The notes beneath the pieces are model-generated. The model was not told the origin of the DNA. It saw only the letters and a program-made list of their open reading frames with translations, and ran no database searches. A stretch of 64,000 nt of DNA from Saxidomus purpurata. Lineage: Eukaryota; Mollusca; Bivalvia; Venerida; Veneridae. Where the stretch lies: assembly GCA_022818135.1 (NCBI GenBank), contig JAFMSR010000006.1, positions 37,975,477-38,039,476 on the forward strand, written 5' to 3'. The first letter of the stretch is position 1, and every line of letters begins with the position of its first letter. Positions 10,901-22,218 of the stretch are shown one piece after another. A program made the position numbers and the translations under genes.

Positions 10901-13240
10901 AAGTGAATACCTGACACATGAAACAGAAAATCGGTTACGCCAACTCACAGAGAATCCATCATGTGACACAGTGAACGAGGGGGAAAGTTCAAAAGATTTC
11001 CTTGATTTCTACCAGTCTTACCAGGCTTTTATATCAGCAATCAGAGACGGCCAATATGGGAAAACTGCCAGGCTCTGGTTACAGTATATAGACATTGTGA
11101 ATATCGTTCTCATGCTGATCAGAGCAACAAAAGAGAACGATCTTGATTTACATGTTGCAGCATTATATGAACTGTGTCTACTGTTCTTCGCTCTGGACCA
11201 CAACAATTATGCCATATATATTCCAGTGTATCTCCTGACTCTTCTGAATTTAGACAAAAATCATCCAGGAGCAAAGCAGTTGTTATCTCAAAATGTATCA
11301 ATGTCAGCTGTCCCAAGATCCAGGAATGCAGTTGATATAACAATAGAGCAGACAATTAACCGTCATGCCAAAACACAGGGAGGAATCATAGGATTCAGTA
11401 GGAATCATGCAGCCTACTACCGCTGGTGCATGACAAGGCACATGGGAGCAAATTACGTAGAGGCAACACTCATGTCTACAGATATGGTATCAGAGGAAGA
11501 GTCTTGTCACACCGAACTTCTACCAGCCAAAGTTCAAGCTAGTGAGAAAGATGTTGGCCGAGTTATTGCTGCATTTGAAGGTTTTTTTGAATCCGTTCAA
11601 TGGAGATAATAGCGTAAATCACCTTTACTGTTTGTCGTCCGGGGTTCCAGCTGCTACTGATATCGCTGATTCACTCCTTGGTGTCATGCAAATTTGTCAA
11701 AGTGTAATGGATGAATTCATAGATACAAGACTTGTAAAACACTCTGCATCCTTCCATGATCCACTGAAGCGGACCAATATGAAGACCTTCTCTACCGCAC
11801 AAGTCTCAAAGAAAGTGACCTTATCAAATAATAAACTGATGCAGATCAGAGCAGAACGCAATATATTTGGTCAGCTCATCATCCTTGCACTTCAGCATGA
11901 CATTGATCTGGAACTAACACTGTCATATCCCATTGGTCAAGTCCCATGGTCTCTCACCACTTCAGATGGCATGCCAGTGAAGACAGACAAAGCTAAGCTT
12001 CTTCACTATATAGAATCTTCAATTGAACCAACAACTGTACGCCCCACAAATGATGTTGTATTTGTTGTTGATGGAAATGCAATGATTCAGAGTTTGACCA
12101 ATGTACCCAGCACATTTGAGGATGAAGCATATATGCTTTTAAGCAACTTCCTAAGACCAGCAGAGTTGACTTTGTAACAGATACATATTTGCCACAGTCC
12201 ATTAAATCATATGAGCGCAGAAGGCGTGGTACAACACAGACTTTACTTCTTAAAAATCCAAAACTAAAACGCAACGTGACTGGAAAGGCTTCCTCGGAAA
12301 TGAAGATAACAAGAAACAGCTTATAGAGCTAATATTTAAACAGTGGACGTCTGATACGTATGCCAGTGAGCTGCAGGGGAGATGTATCAACTATGTGATT
12401 GGTGAAGAGTGTCACTGCCTCTCAGGTAATGACGGTAATGCAGAAGTCAATGTAGTAGCACAAGAAGGACTATTCTCATCGCAAGAGGAGGCTGAAACTC
12501 GTATAATACTGCATTGCCTTGATATTGCATCCACAAGGCCACATAGTACTATTATAGTGCGATCACCGGATACAGATGTACTGATTCTGCTTGCTAGGTA
12601 CATACCTAAAATAGGATGCACTGTTTTATTTGACACTGGCACAGGTAAAAAAAAGGCGGCTACTGAATGTGAACACAATTTCTGAAAACAAAGGTAAAGA
12701 GATATGTTTCATCTTACCAGCAATTCATAGCCTAACCGGATGTGATACAACCAGTGCATTCGTCCGTCGAGGAAAGGTAGCCCCTCTGAAACTAGTTGAA
12801 AGTATAGAAGAGTATAGAGATACACTTAAACTTCTGGGTCAAGATCATTGCTGTTCTTCTGACCTCATGAGAGGCATTGAGGTACTGCTGTGTGCCATAT
12901 ATGGACAACCAAGGTACGATACTATTAACAAGCCAAGGTATGATCAATTCATGAAAAGGTTTGAAGTGAAAGGCCAAGTTTTTAACTCTTACAGTGGCAT
13001 AAATATGAGCTTGTTGCCTCCTTGTAAATCTTCATTAGAGATGCATATAAAACGTGTGAACTACCAAGTCTACGTGTGGCTCCATGCTCATGAAAATTAT
13101 CGAAATCTGCCAAGAGTGGAGGAGAGTGGATGGAACATTAATCCCCAAGACAATATAGAATATGAATAGGTGAAAGACAGCTTTAGTGGAAATTGGAAAT
13201 ACTTTCAAGAAACAAAATACGACTGCAGCATTGAAAATGA
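7920..13240 (+). mobile_element. second large insertion in LINE A, carrying a FEN-like nuclease-family gene
   Basis: LINE A coding sequence stops near 7.9 kb and a LINE C-terminal segment begins near 13.24 kb. Between them lies a decayed gene of a multi-copy family whose relative sits in the TIR element 1 kb upstream. No inverted-repeat ends were found by eye, so both boundaries are approximate. The reverse-transcriptase core of LINE A is missing altogether. Either the insertion came with a deletion, or the flanking pieces come from two LINE copies. About 0.75 kb of the insertion (7.95-8.70 kb) lies upstream of the gene and holds nothing recognisable. Confidence 0.5.
8703..13169 (+). pseudogene. 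FEN1/XPG-like (PIN-fold) nuclease-family gene, about 1490 codons, frameshifted
   Basis: Pieces in different frames join into one long protein: 8703-9023, 9030-9413, 9560-10216, 10251-10658, 10594-11609, 11542-12177, 12165-12685 and 12630-13169. Near 9093-9288 is a zinc-binding-like module (CVFC … HYNQHCRRNY). A long helical region follows (11040-11400). The C-terminal half has five motifs in the order of FEN1-type nucleases: VVDGNAMIQ (12064-12090), VDFVTDTY (12165-12188), SSQEEAETR (12477-12503), SPDTDVL (12563-12583) and LTGCDTTS (12732-12755). They match in order the FEN1 acidic positions D34, D86, E158/E160, D179/D181 and D233. An in-frame stop at 9021-9023 and at least six frameshifts make this copy dead. 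TTCTTTTAG before 8701 could be a splice acceptor, so a 5' exon may be missing. The family is dispersed in invertebrate genomes and, to my knowledge, not functionally characterised. Confidence 0.7.
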
Positions 13241-13968
13241 TGATGAGTAAAAAGTTTCTTGGATTAAAAAAATCGACCAACAATGCCATTGCTTTGGGAG
13301 AAAGTGGTAGACTACCAATGTGTATAACATACTTTTCAAACTGTGTTAAATACTGGTGTAAACTTATGCGGATGGAAAACTCGAGATACCCTAAACGATG
13401 TTATTACATGTTAACAAACTTGGATAATGTAGGTAGGACCACCTGGGCTACTCAGGTAAAACAGTTATTTTTATATTGATTTGGTTACATCTGGGTTTCA
13501 CATGACGTTGGAGTTATTGATTTTTTCATAAGTACTTTTCATCAGCGACTCGTAGATTGTCATTCTCAAAACTGGAAACAGTCTATCGATGAATCAGGCA
13601 GATGTCACCATTATAAATATTTTAAAACTTTATTAAATACTGAATGTTAAATATAGGCGAGCAATGTCAAAATTTCGTTGTTCCAGCCATAATTTACATG
13701 TTGAAACTGGAAGGCACAACAACACTCCTTTCGAATCTCGTACATGTCATTTTTGTTTTAACAGCAGTAACACTAATATTGTTGAATGTGAATATCACGT
13801 ATTTTTTCATTGTGAGAAATTCAGTGAGATCCGGAATCGGTATCTCTTAAATTGGTATACAACTGACAGTAGTATACAGAGCTTTCATGACATACTTGGT
13901 TCAGATAATGAAAAGGTATTATACAAAACAGCTGTGTATCTGGAGAAGCTTTTAAACAACGTTTAGGG
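13241..13968 (+). pseudogene. LINE A-type 3' fragment: C-terminal domain of a non-LTR retrotransposon
   Basis: The conserved C-terminal region includes FLGLKKSTNNAIALGESGR, YWCKLMRMENSRYPKRCY, then after frameshifts a CHSQNW/HYKYFKTLL stretch. It ends with a region around CHFC and CEYHVFFHC (13745-13815), a CCHC-like arrangement typical of the tail of these elements. Frames change near 13475 and 13650, so the copy is inactive. No reverse-transcriptase core is present between fragment 3 and this segment. Confidence 0.65.
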
Positions 13969-14049
13969 TATTACAACTCCAGTGAGTGTATATTTTGTCG
14001 GATTACAACTATTTGATTTGATAACATGTATCATAAATGTATGTTGTGT

Positions 14050-14926
14050 ATTTTGGCCAGGAAAAAAAGACAACACATTTTTCAATTCTTAAAAGAAAAC
14101 ATCCCACTATATCCTTTTTGTCAGGAAACACACTCTTCGCTTAAAAGTATCGATCAGTAGAAATCAAAATGGACTGGAAAATCATTTTTAGTGGTAACAA
14201 AAGTAATAGTGAAAGTGTTGCTATACTCATAAGCCAGTCATTTGAAGGATCAATGTCAAATTTTAAAGAAATAATCAAAGGAAGACTAATATCAATAGAT
14301 GTAGAAATTAACAGCTGGGAATTTACATTATATAATATTTATGGACCAAATGATGACAACTTTGATTGTTTTAGAACTTTACATAAAGAAAAAACAAAAA
14401 GTCCTGAAAAAAAGATTTATTTCTGGAGGTGATTTTAACACATTTGTTGATATCAATGTCGGTAAGAAAATAGTAGATTTGATACACACAAGAAATGTAG
14501 AGAAGAAATTAACGACATAATTGAAAACAATAACTTGATTGACATATGGAGACTTTTAAACCCACAGTACACGTGGCACTCTAATACAAAACCTGTCATT
14601 TTTAGCCAACTCGATATATTCCTTATTTCTGATTCTTTAGTTAACATTGTAAAACGTTGTAAAATTAAACCGGGCTATAAGACAGCTCATTCCATTGTAG
14701 ACGTAAGCATAGCATTTATAAACAATAACAGAGGTCCTGGATAGTTCAAATTAAACAACAGCTTATTGCTGAAAAAAAGAATACCAAGAGGACATAAGAC
14801 AATCTATTAAAGAAACTTCCGAATTTAATAAGGGGGCTAATCCAAATACACTTTGGGAAATAATAAAGGGGAATATTAGAAACCAAACAATTTAATATGC
14901 TAGCTATAAACAAAAATTGACAGTAA
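14050..14926 (+). pseudogene. LINE B fragment 1: endonuclease domain of an L1/Tx1-like retrotransposon
   Basis: Endonuclease motifs appear in order across frame changes: CQETHSSLKS (about 14130), LYNIYGPNDDN (14325-14360), GGDFNTFVD (about 14425-14450), then LLNPQYTWHSNTKP and SQLDIFLISDSL (14555-14640), and GYKTAHSIVDV. These match the QETH, NxYxPN, GDFN and RLD/H positions of L1-clade endonucleases, although the histidine-containing end is degenerate. The sequence breaks at 14926 where a pearl-like element is inserted. Confidence 0.75.
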
Positions 14927-16257
14927 ACAAGAGGGCCAAGATGGCCCTATATGGCTCACCTTGGAACAAGTCCACTTGCCTGGTGGAAGATCACTAGATA
15001 ATGTTATATACCAAATAAGTTTTCCTACATACGCCTTTGTAAAACAAATGATCCCCCCGGGCAAGGTCAATTTTGACCCCAGGGGCATAATTTGAACAAA
15101 CTTTGAAGAGGTCTACTAGGCAATGCTACATGCCAAATATCTAAGCTCTAGGCCTTGTGGTTTCAGAGAAAAGATTTTTAAAGTTTTCCCTATATAAGCC
15201 TATGTAAAACTAAGTGACCCCCCCGCGGGGTCAATTTTGACCCAGGGGTCATAATTTGAACAATCTTGGTAGAGTTCCACTAGCCAATGCTACTTGCCAA
15301 ATATCTAAGCTCTAGGCCTTGTGGTTTCAAAGAAGAAGATTTTTAAAGTTTTTACTATATAAGCCTATGTAAAACTAAGTGACCCCCGGTGCGGGGACAA
15401 ATTTGATCAGAGGGTCATAATTTGAACAATCTTCGAAGAGGTTCACTAGCCAATGCTACATGCCAAATATCTAAGCTCTAGACATTTTGGTTTCAGAGAA
15501 GAAGATTTTAAAAGTTTTTCCTACATAAGCCTATGAAAAACTAAGTGACCCCCTGTGCGGGGTCAATTTTGATCCGGGGCTCATAATTTGAACAATTTTG
15601 GTAGAGGTCCACTAGCCAATGCTACTTGCTAAATATCTTAGCTCTAGGCCTTTTGGTTTCAGAGAAGAAGATTTTTAAAGTTTTTCCTATATATTCCTAT
15701 GCAAAACTAAGTGACCCCCGGTGCGGGGTCAATTTTGACCCGGGGGTCATAATTTGAACAATCTTGGTAGAGGTCTACTAGACAATGCTACATGCCAAAT
15801 ATCTCAGCTCTAGGCCTTGTGGTTTCAGCGAAGAAGATTTTTAAAGTTTTTCCTATATATGTCTATGCAAAAACTAAGTGCCCACCCGCGCAGGATCAAT
15901 TTTGACCCGGGGGTCATAATTTGAACAATCTTGGTAGAGGTCTACTAGACAATGCTACATGCCAAATATCTAAGCTCTAGGCCTTGTGGTTTCAGAGAAG
16001 AAGATTTTTAAAGTTTTTTCCTATTTGTTGCCATGGCAACCAGAGTTCTGCATGGAATAGAATTCTTTGAACAATTTTGATAGAGCTTCATGCAAGGAAC
16101 ATTTCTGCAAAGTCTCATCAACATTGGCCCAGTGGTTTCAGAGGAGATGTCGTTTGAAGGAAATGGTGGACGGACGTACGACGTACTACGTACGACGTAC
16201 GCCGGACGGAATGCGATCCTAATAGCTCACTCTGGCACTTTGTGCCAGGTGAGCTAA
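14927..16257 (+). mobile_element. pearl-like satellite-bearing element, copy 2
   Basis: The left end is ACAAGAGGGCC with the hairpin GGGCCAAGATGGCCC and then GGCTCACC. The body is about six tandem units of about 165 bp, marked by CATGCCAAATATCTAAGCTC at roughly 15130, 15295, 15460, 15627, 15793 and 15959. The right end holds GGACGTACGACGTAC-type sequence, then a hairpin (TGGCACTTTGTGCCA) and GGTGAGCTAA. GGCTCACC at the left and GGTGAGCT at the right form a subterminal inverted repeat. It sits inside LINE B with no evident target duplication. Confidence 0.85.
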
Positions 16258-17780
16258 AAAGAACAAAGCCTGGCCACAGAAATAATTAAACTAGAAAATG
16301 AATTTTTTTTAGACACCGCAAATACTGATGCTCTAAAGCCTGAACTTGATGAAAAAAACAGGAACTTAACAATCTAACAGACCAAAAGATAAATGGCTTA
16401 ATGTTACGTGCCAAAGCACAAAATGTGGAAGGAAAAGAAAACAATGGTAAATACTTCACTCACTTAGAAAAAAGAAACGCAGAAAAAAGGCCATTTATAA
16501 ACATATTGTCAATAACACAGAAATAACTAACCCAAAAGAAATAACCAAGAAGAGGTAAAATTTTATAGAACACTCTACATTTACAAATACCAGTTACGAC
16601 CCATTTAATACAGAACACAACATTCTCGACGATGAAGAGAAATCATAATGCGAAGGTTTACTAAATGCAGAAGAATGTTTGGAAGCATTAAATGAAATGA
16701 AAACCAAAAATGTCCAGGATCTGATGGTCTGTCTGTAGAATTCTATAAAACATTTTGGAATGAGTTAAAAACATCTCTAATTGAATCACTGAATTATTCT
16801 TACAGCAATAAAAATCTCCAAAAACTTGGGATTATCACTTTACTTCCAAAATCGAATAACGATACATCTTTACTAGCAAATTGGAGGCATATAAGTGTAT
16901 TAAATACAAACTATAAGATTGCTACAAAAACAATTTCAAATAGACTAAAAAAAGTAAAAGGCTCAATCATATATAACGCACAGACAGGTTTCATTAAAGG
17001 GAGATATATTAGAGAAAATATTAGACTGATGTTTGAAGTAATTGAATATTTAAGAATTAATGACAAACCAGGCCTTCTACTTTTTACATACTTTGAGAAA
17101 GCATTTGATAGTGTAGATCATGACTTTATGTGTAAATGTTTGAAATATCATAACTTTGGTGATTCATTTATAAAATGGGTTATAATTTTTTATAACGACA
17201 TAGTAAGTGTTATATCGGATAAAGGACATATTTCTGAACCTATACCGATTAAATGTGGAGTAAGACAAGGATGTCCATAAAATAATGTAAATAATGTTGA
17301 AATAAAGCAAACACTGTTTGCAGACGATGCAACTTATGTCAATAATGGAACACGGGAATCGTTTGAGAAATTGATAGAAATATTAGCGTGTTTTGAAAAT
17401 GCCTCTGGACTAAAACTTAAAACAAATAAATCAACGATTCTTAGAGTCGGATCTTTACGTAACACCAACGTAAAATTTTGCTAAAATAGAAATTTCATTT
17501 GGACTTCAATTTCAGCTAACACACTGGGAATGACTTTTACTAATGACCCTGAAGAAAATGTTCATTTAAAACTAGAACCAACACTAATGAGTTTCAAAAT
17601 TTGTTTGAAACAATGGCAACATCGAAAACTGATGCTGCTCACGGCAAAATCACGGTTATAAAATCGTATGCACTGCCGAAACTGATATATCCTCTTACAG
17701 TATTACAAAATCCACCTGAACATGTTATGAAAAACATTATAAAGACTATGTTTGAATTTCTTAGAGAGAACAAACCAGAA
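16258..17780 (+). pseudogene. LINE B fragment 2: reverse transcriptase
   Basis: The retrotransposon resumes (SLATEIIKLENEFFLDTA) and runs through the reverse-transcriptase domain: CPGSDGLSVEFYKTFW (16712-16760), NWRHISVLNTNYKI (16880-16920), QTGFIKGRYI (16983-17012), FEKAFDSVDHDF (17092-17127), CGVRQGCP (17257-17280) and the catalytic box FADDA (about 17320-17334). Several frameshifts are present, and sequence is lost between RQGCP and FADD. The mutated NWRHI (usually NWRPI) also marks decay. It ends at 17780 with a second pearl-like insertion. Confidence 0.85.
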
Positions 17781-19555
17781 ACAAGAGGGCCAAGATGACC
17801 CTATATCGCTCACCTTGGAACAAGTCCACTTGCCTGGTGGAAGATCACTAGATTATGTTATATACCAAATAAGTTTTTATTTTTGTTTTTTTGTTCCTAT
17901 ATACGCCTTTGTAAAACAAATGATCCCCCCCCCCGGGCAAGGTCAATTTTGACCCCAGGGGCATAATTTGAACAAACTTTGAAGAGGTCTACTAGGCAAT
18001 GCTACATGCCAAATATCTAAGTTCTAGGCCTTGTGGTTTCAGAGAAAAAGATTTTTTAAAGTTTTCCCTATATAAGCCTATGTAAAACTAAGTGACCCCC
18101 CCCATGGGATCAATTTTGACCCATTGGCATTGCCAATGATACATGCCAAATATCTAAGCTCTAGGCCTCTTGGTTTCAGAGAAGAAGATTTTTAAAGTTT
18201 TTCCTATATATTCCTATGCAAAACTAAGTGACCCCCTGTGCGGGGTCAATTTTGATCCGGGGCTCATAATTTGAACAATCTTGGTAGAGGTTCACTAGCC
18301 AATGCTACATGCTAATTATCTTAGCTCTAGGCCTTTTGGTTTCAGAGAAGAAGATTTTTTAAGTTTTTCCTATATATTCCTATGCAAAACTAAGTGGCCC
18401 TCGGTGCGGGGTCAATTTTGACCCGGGGGTCATAATTTGAACAAACTTTGAAGAGGTCTACTAGGTAATGCTACATGCCAAATATCTAAGTTCTAGGCCT
18501 TGTGGTTTCAGAGAAAAAGATTTTTTAAAGTTTTCCCTATATAAGCCTATGTAAAACTAAGTGACCCCCCCCGCGGGATCAATTTTGACCCATTGGCATT
18601 GCCAATGATACATGCCAAATATCTAAGCTCTAGGCCTCTTGGTTTCAGAGAAGAAGATTTTTAAAGTTTTTCCTATATAAGCCTTTGTAAAACTAAGTGA
18701 CCCCCCCCCGCCCCGCGGGATCAATTTTGACCCATTGGCATTGCCAATGATACATGCCAAATATCTAAGCTCTAGGCCTCTTGGTTTCAGAGAAGAAGAT
18801 TTTTAAAGTTTTTCCTATATATTCCTATGCAAAACTAAGTGACGCCCTGTGCGGGGTCAATTTTGATCCGGGGCTCATAATTTGAACAATCTTGGTAGAG
18901 GTTCACTAGCCAATGCTACATGCTAATTATCTTAGCTCTAGGCCTTTTGGTTTCAGAGAAGAAGATTTTTTAAGTTTTTCCTATATATTCCTATGCAAAA
19001 CTAAGTGACCCCCGGTGCGGGGTCAATTTTGACCCGGGGGTCAAAATTTGAACAATCTTGGTAGAGGTCCACTAGACAGTGCTACATGCCAAATATCTCA
19101 GCTCTAGGCCTTGTGGTTTCAGCGAAGAAGATTTTTAAAGTTTTTCCTATATATGTCTATGCAAAAACTAAGTGCCCACCCGCGCGGGATCAATTTTGAC
19201 CCGGGGGTCATAATTTGAACAATCTTGGTAGAGGTCCACTAGACAATACTACACGCCAAATATCTAAGCTCTAGGCCTTGTGGTTTCAGAGAAGAAGATT
19301 TTTAAAGTTTTTCCTATTTGTTGCCATAGCAACCAGAGTTCTGCATGGAATGGAATTCTTTGAACAACTTTGATAGAGCTTCATGCAAGAAACATCCCTG
19401 CAAAGTCTCATCAACATTGGCCCAGTGGTTTCAGAGGAGATGTCGTTTGAAGGAAATGGTGGACGGACGGACGGACGGACGGACGGACGTACGACATACG
19501 CCGGATAAAATGCGATCCTAATAGCTCACTCTGGCACTTTGTGCCAGGTGAGCTA
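17781..19555 (+). mobile_element. pearl-like satellite-bearing element, copy 3
   Basis: It has the same ends as copy 2: ACAAGAGGGCC plus hairpin plus CGCTCACC at the left, and hairpin TGGCACTTTGTGCCA plus GGTGAGCTAA at the right. The satellite is expanded to about nine units, several of them shortened to about 140 bp by loss of the segment replaced with CCATTGGCATTGCC. A block of several units beginning near 17966 is duplicated from about 18436. Near the right end are a (GGAC)n tract (19462-19488) and a non-repeated segment TTGTTGCCATAGCAACCAGA. LINE B coding resumes in frame beyond it. Confidence 0.85.
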
Positions 19556-20483
19556 AAAATAAAAAGAGAAATTATCTTATTAGATTATGAATTGTTTAAA
19601 ATGATTGATTGAAATAAATTTCTCAACTCATTAAAAGCCAGTTTGGTGAAAAGAATAACGGATGAAAATAATCATGGCGTATGGAAAATCTTTTATGTTA
19701 ACATGATGAAAAACTATGGAGAAGCCTTAATATTTGATAGTAAACTAGGAGAACAAGAAAGCAAAAACATAAGCAAAGGGAACAAATTCTTCAAAGATAG
19801 AGAAAAATAGATCTAAATCTAATTAAAACCAAACAAATAAGGAAACAAATAATTTGGAATAACATAATATAAAACATTTTATTATAAAGAATGGTTTGAA
19901 AAAAGGTATTACATGTAAATATTTAGAACACTGTTTTGATTATAGAAGTAATGAATTCTACACGTTAGAAGACTTTGAGTTTCTATATAACATAGAAGAT
20001 AGCGATTTTCTTAAATATAATCAATTAGTAGCAAGTATTCCAAAAAATATAAAAAACGAAAATGTCAAAATTACCGAGACAAGAAGAAGAAAATACAAAC
20101 TTACTAACAAAATTGAAAACATGTAAAAACCAAATAAATTATTATATTCCATGCAAATAAAGACAAATACAAAAGTGGGAAAACTTACTGAACAATAACC
20201 AAATTGAATGGAAGAAGCATCAAAAATACTATTAATACAAAAATAAGAAACTTTCAGTACAAATTTATAATGCGTATCATCACAACAAACACTTTTTTTA
20301 TATAAATGCAAATTCGTGAATTCAAATCTCTGTGATTTTTGAAACCGACACAAAGAAGCATTGGAGCACTTTTTTGGAAATGTGATATAGTTCTCAAGTA
20401 TTGTGGAATGGATTAAGTAACCTACTGAAGGAAAACAAATATCAATTTGAATTTTCAGGATATATGCTTTGGTATAAACATCA
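19556..20483 (+). pseudogene. LINE B fragment 3: C-terminal region
   Basis: The frame resumes with KREIILLDYELFK and NNHGVWKIFYVNMMKNYG. A long open stretch follows (19896-20126) containing FDYRSNEFYTLEDFEFLYNI and FLKYNQLVASIPKNIK. A cysteine-rich segment with frameshifts comes next (20300-20400, …NLCDF…ALEHFF…). This order is typical of the C-terminus of L1/Tx1-like elements. It is interrupted at 20484 by a different satellite-bearing element. Confidence 0.7.
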
Positions 20484-22010
20484 ACAAGAAGACGCGGCAA
20501 TGCCGCCAAAGCAGGTTTAAACAGCGCCTGTAGAAATTGTAGAATTAAAAAAAAACAGTCATCTTTACTCCTCCCTATCTTAGTAACAGTGCCCTAGACC
20601 TTGACCCTTGTGACCTTGGGCTCAAATATTTTTTCGCTACAATTTAAAAACTAAATTTTTTTTACATTTTTCGTGACAGTGACCTTGACCCCCCATTTGT
20701 TTTTGCTTAAAACAATCTAAAAACTAAAAATAAACAAAAATCTATTTTTAGTAACAGTGACCTTGACCTTGATCCAAGTGACCTTGACCCCAAAATCATT
20801 TTTTTTGCTTAAAACAATATAAAAACTAAAAATAAGTAAAAATCTATTTTTAGTAACAGTGACCTTGACCGTAGTGACCTTGCCCCGAAAAAAATTGTTT
20901 TTGCTTAACAATCAAAATACTTAAAATAAATATACACCTATTTTAGTTACAGTGACCTTGACCTTGAGCCATATGACCTTGACCCAAAAAATTTTTTTTT
21001 GCTTAAAACAATCTTAAAACTAAAAATAAATAAAAATCTATTTTTAGTAACACTGACCTTGACCTTGACCCTAGTGACCTTGACTCTGAAAATTTTTTTT
21101 GCTTAAAACAATCAAACAACTAAAATTAAATAAAAATCTATTTTTAGTAACAGTCACCTTGACCTTGAGCCAAGTTACCTTGACCCCAAAAAATTTGTTT
21201 GGCTTAAAACAATCTAAAAAACTAAAAATAATTTAAAATCTATTTTTAATTACACTGACCTTGACCTTGAGTCAAGTGACCTTGACCCCAAAAAAAATTT
21301 TTTGCTTAAAACAATCTAAAAACTAAAAATAAATAAAAATCTATTTTTAGTAACAGTGTCCTTGACCTTGACCCTAGTTACCTTGACCATAGTGAACCAA
21401 AAGCTTCCTCTCCACGCAAGCTACCTACACACCAAGTTTCATTACAATTGGTCACTCCTAACTCAAGTTATTGAGTGGAAACAATTTTTCTATTTTTAGT
21501 AACAGTGCCTTTGACCTTATACCAAATGACCCCTAATGCAATCCCAAGCTTCCTCTCTACACAAGCTACCTACACACTGAGTTTGATTGCAATTAGTCAC
21601 TCCTAACTTGAGTTATTGAGCGGAAACTATTTTTCTATTTTTAGTTACAGTGACCTTGACCTTGACCCTAGTGACCCCAAATGTAATCCCAAGCGGCGTC
21701 TCCACGCAAACTACCTACAGACCAAGTTTCATTGTAATTGGTTAGTCCTAGCTCAAGTTATTGAGCGGAAACCATTTTTCTATTTTTAGTAACAGTGACC
21801 TTGACCTTGACCCTAGTGACCCCAAATGCAATCCCAAGCGGCGTCTCCACGCAAGCTACCTACACACCAAGTTTCATTGCAATTGGTCACTCCTAACTAA
21901 AGTTATCAAACGGAAACCAATGTTTGACGCCCGCCCGCCCACCCGCCCGCACGCCCGACATACGACATCGCCATTCTAATAAGTAGGTTTTTTTCAAAAA
22001 ACCTGCTTAA
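20484..22010 (+). mobile_element. satellite-bearing element of a second family (GTGACCTTGACC repeats)
   Basis: The left end is ACAAGAAGAC, followed by a hairpin (GCGGCAATGCCGC) and the motif AAGCAGGTTT. The right end is a hairpin (AGGTTTTTTTCAAAAAACCT) completing AAACCTGCTT, the inverted copy of the left motif. The body is a tandem array of about 100-bp units around TTTTTAGTAACAGTGACCTTGACC (about 20550-21370). It grades into units of about 150 bp with CACCAAGTTTCATT and AGTTATTGAGCGGAAAC (21400-21940), and then a CGCCCGCCCACC-type GC-rich stretch. LINE B similarity stops and resumes at its borders. Confidence 0.8.
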
Positions 22011-22218
22011 AAATAGATTTACATTGTACCAGTAATTTTATGATAACAGTTATGAAATATTATATTTACTAAATGCAAAATAGAAAACAAATACCAGTGT
22101 TTGGTCATTTCAAAAATTATCTTACAGTCAGAATAGAAATCGAACAAGAAATTGCTTTAATACAACAAGAAATTGATCAGCATCAGAGAAAATGGCAATT
22201 TTTGAATTTATGTTCATA
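22011..22218 (+). pseudogene. LINE B fragment 4: extreme C-terminus
   Basis: Beyond the satellite element a frame gives NRKQIPVFGHFKNYLTVRIE and EQEIALIQQEIDQHQRKW, then a stop at about 22217. The HFKNYL…EKW-type ending is the usual terminus of L1/Tx1-like ORF2. This places the end of LINE B here, so the whole retrotransposon spans about 14.05-22.22 kb with three insertions inside it. Confidence 0.6.

Noticed and set aside
14927..19555. CRISPR-like regular repeats
   Set aside because: Units of about 165 bp are directly tandem with no unique spacers and lie within mobile elements of a eukaryotic genome.
20021..20509. 162-codon minus-strand ORF
   Set aside because: It is antisense to the C-terminal region of LINE B, where the plus strand matches L1/Tx1-like proteins; its hydrophobic look comes from A-rich sense codons read backwards.
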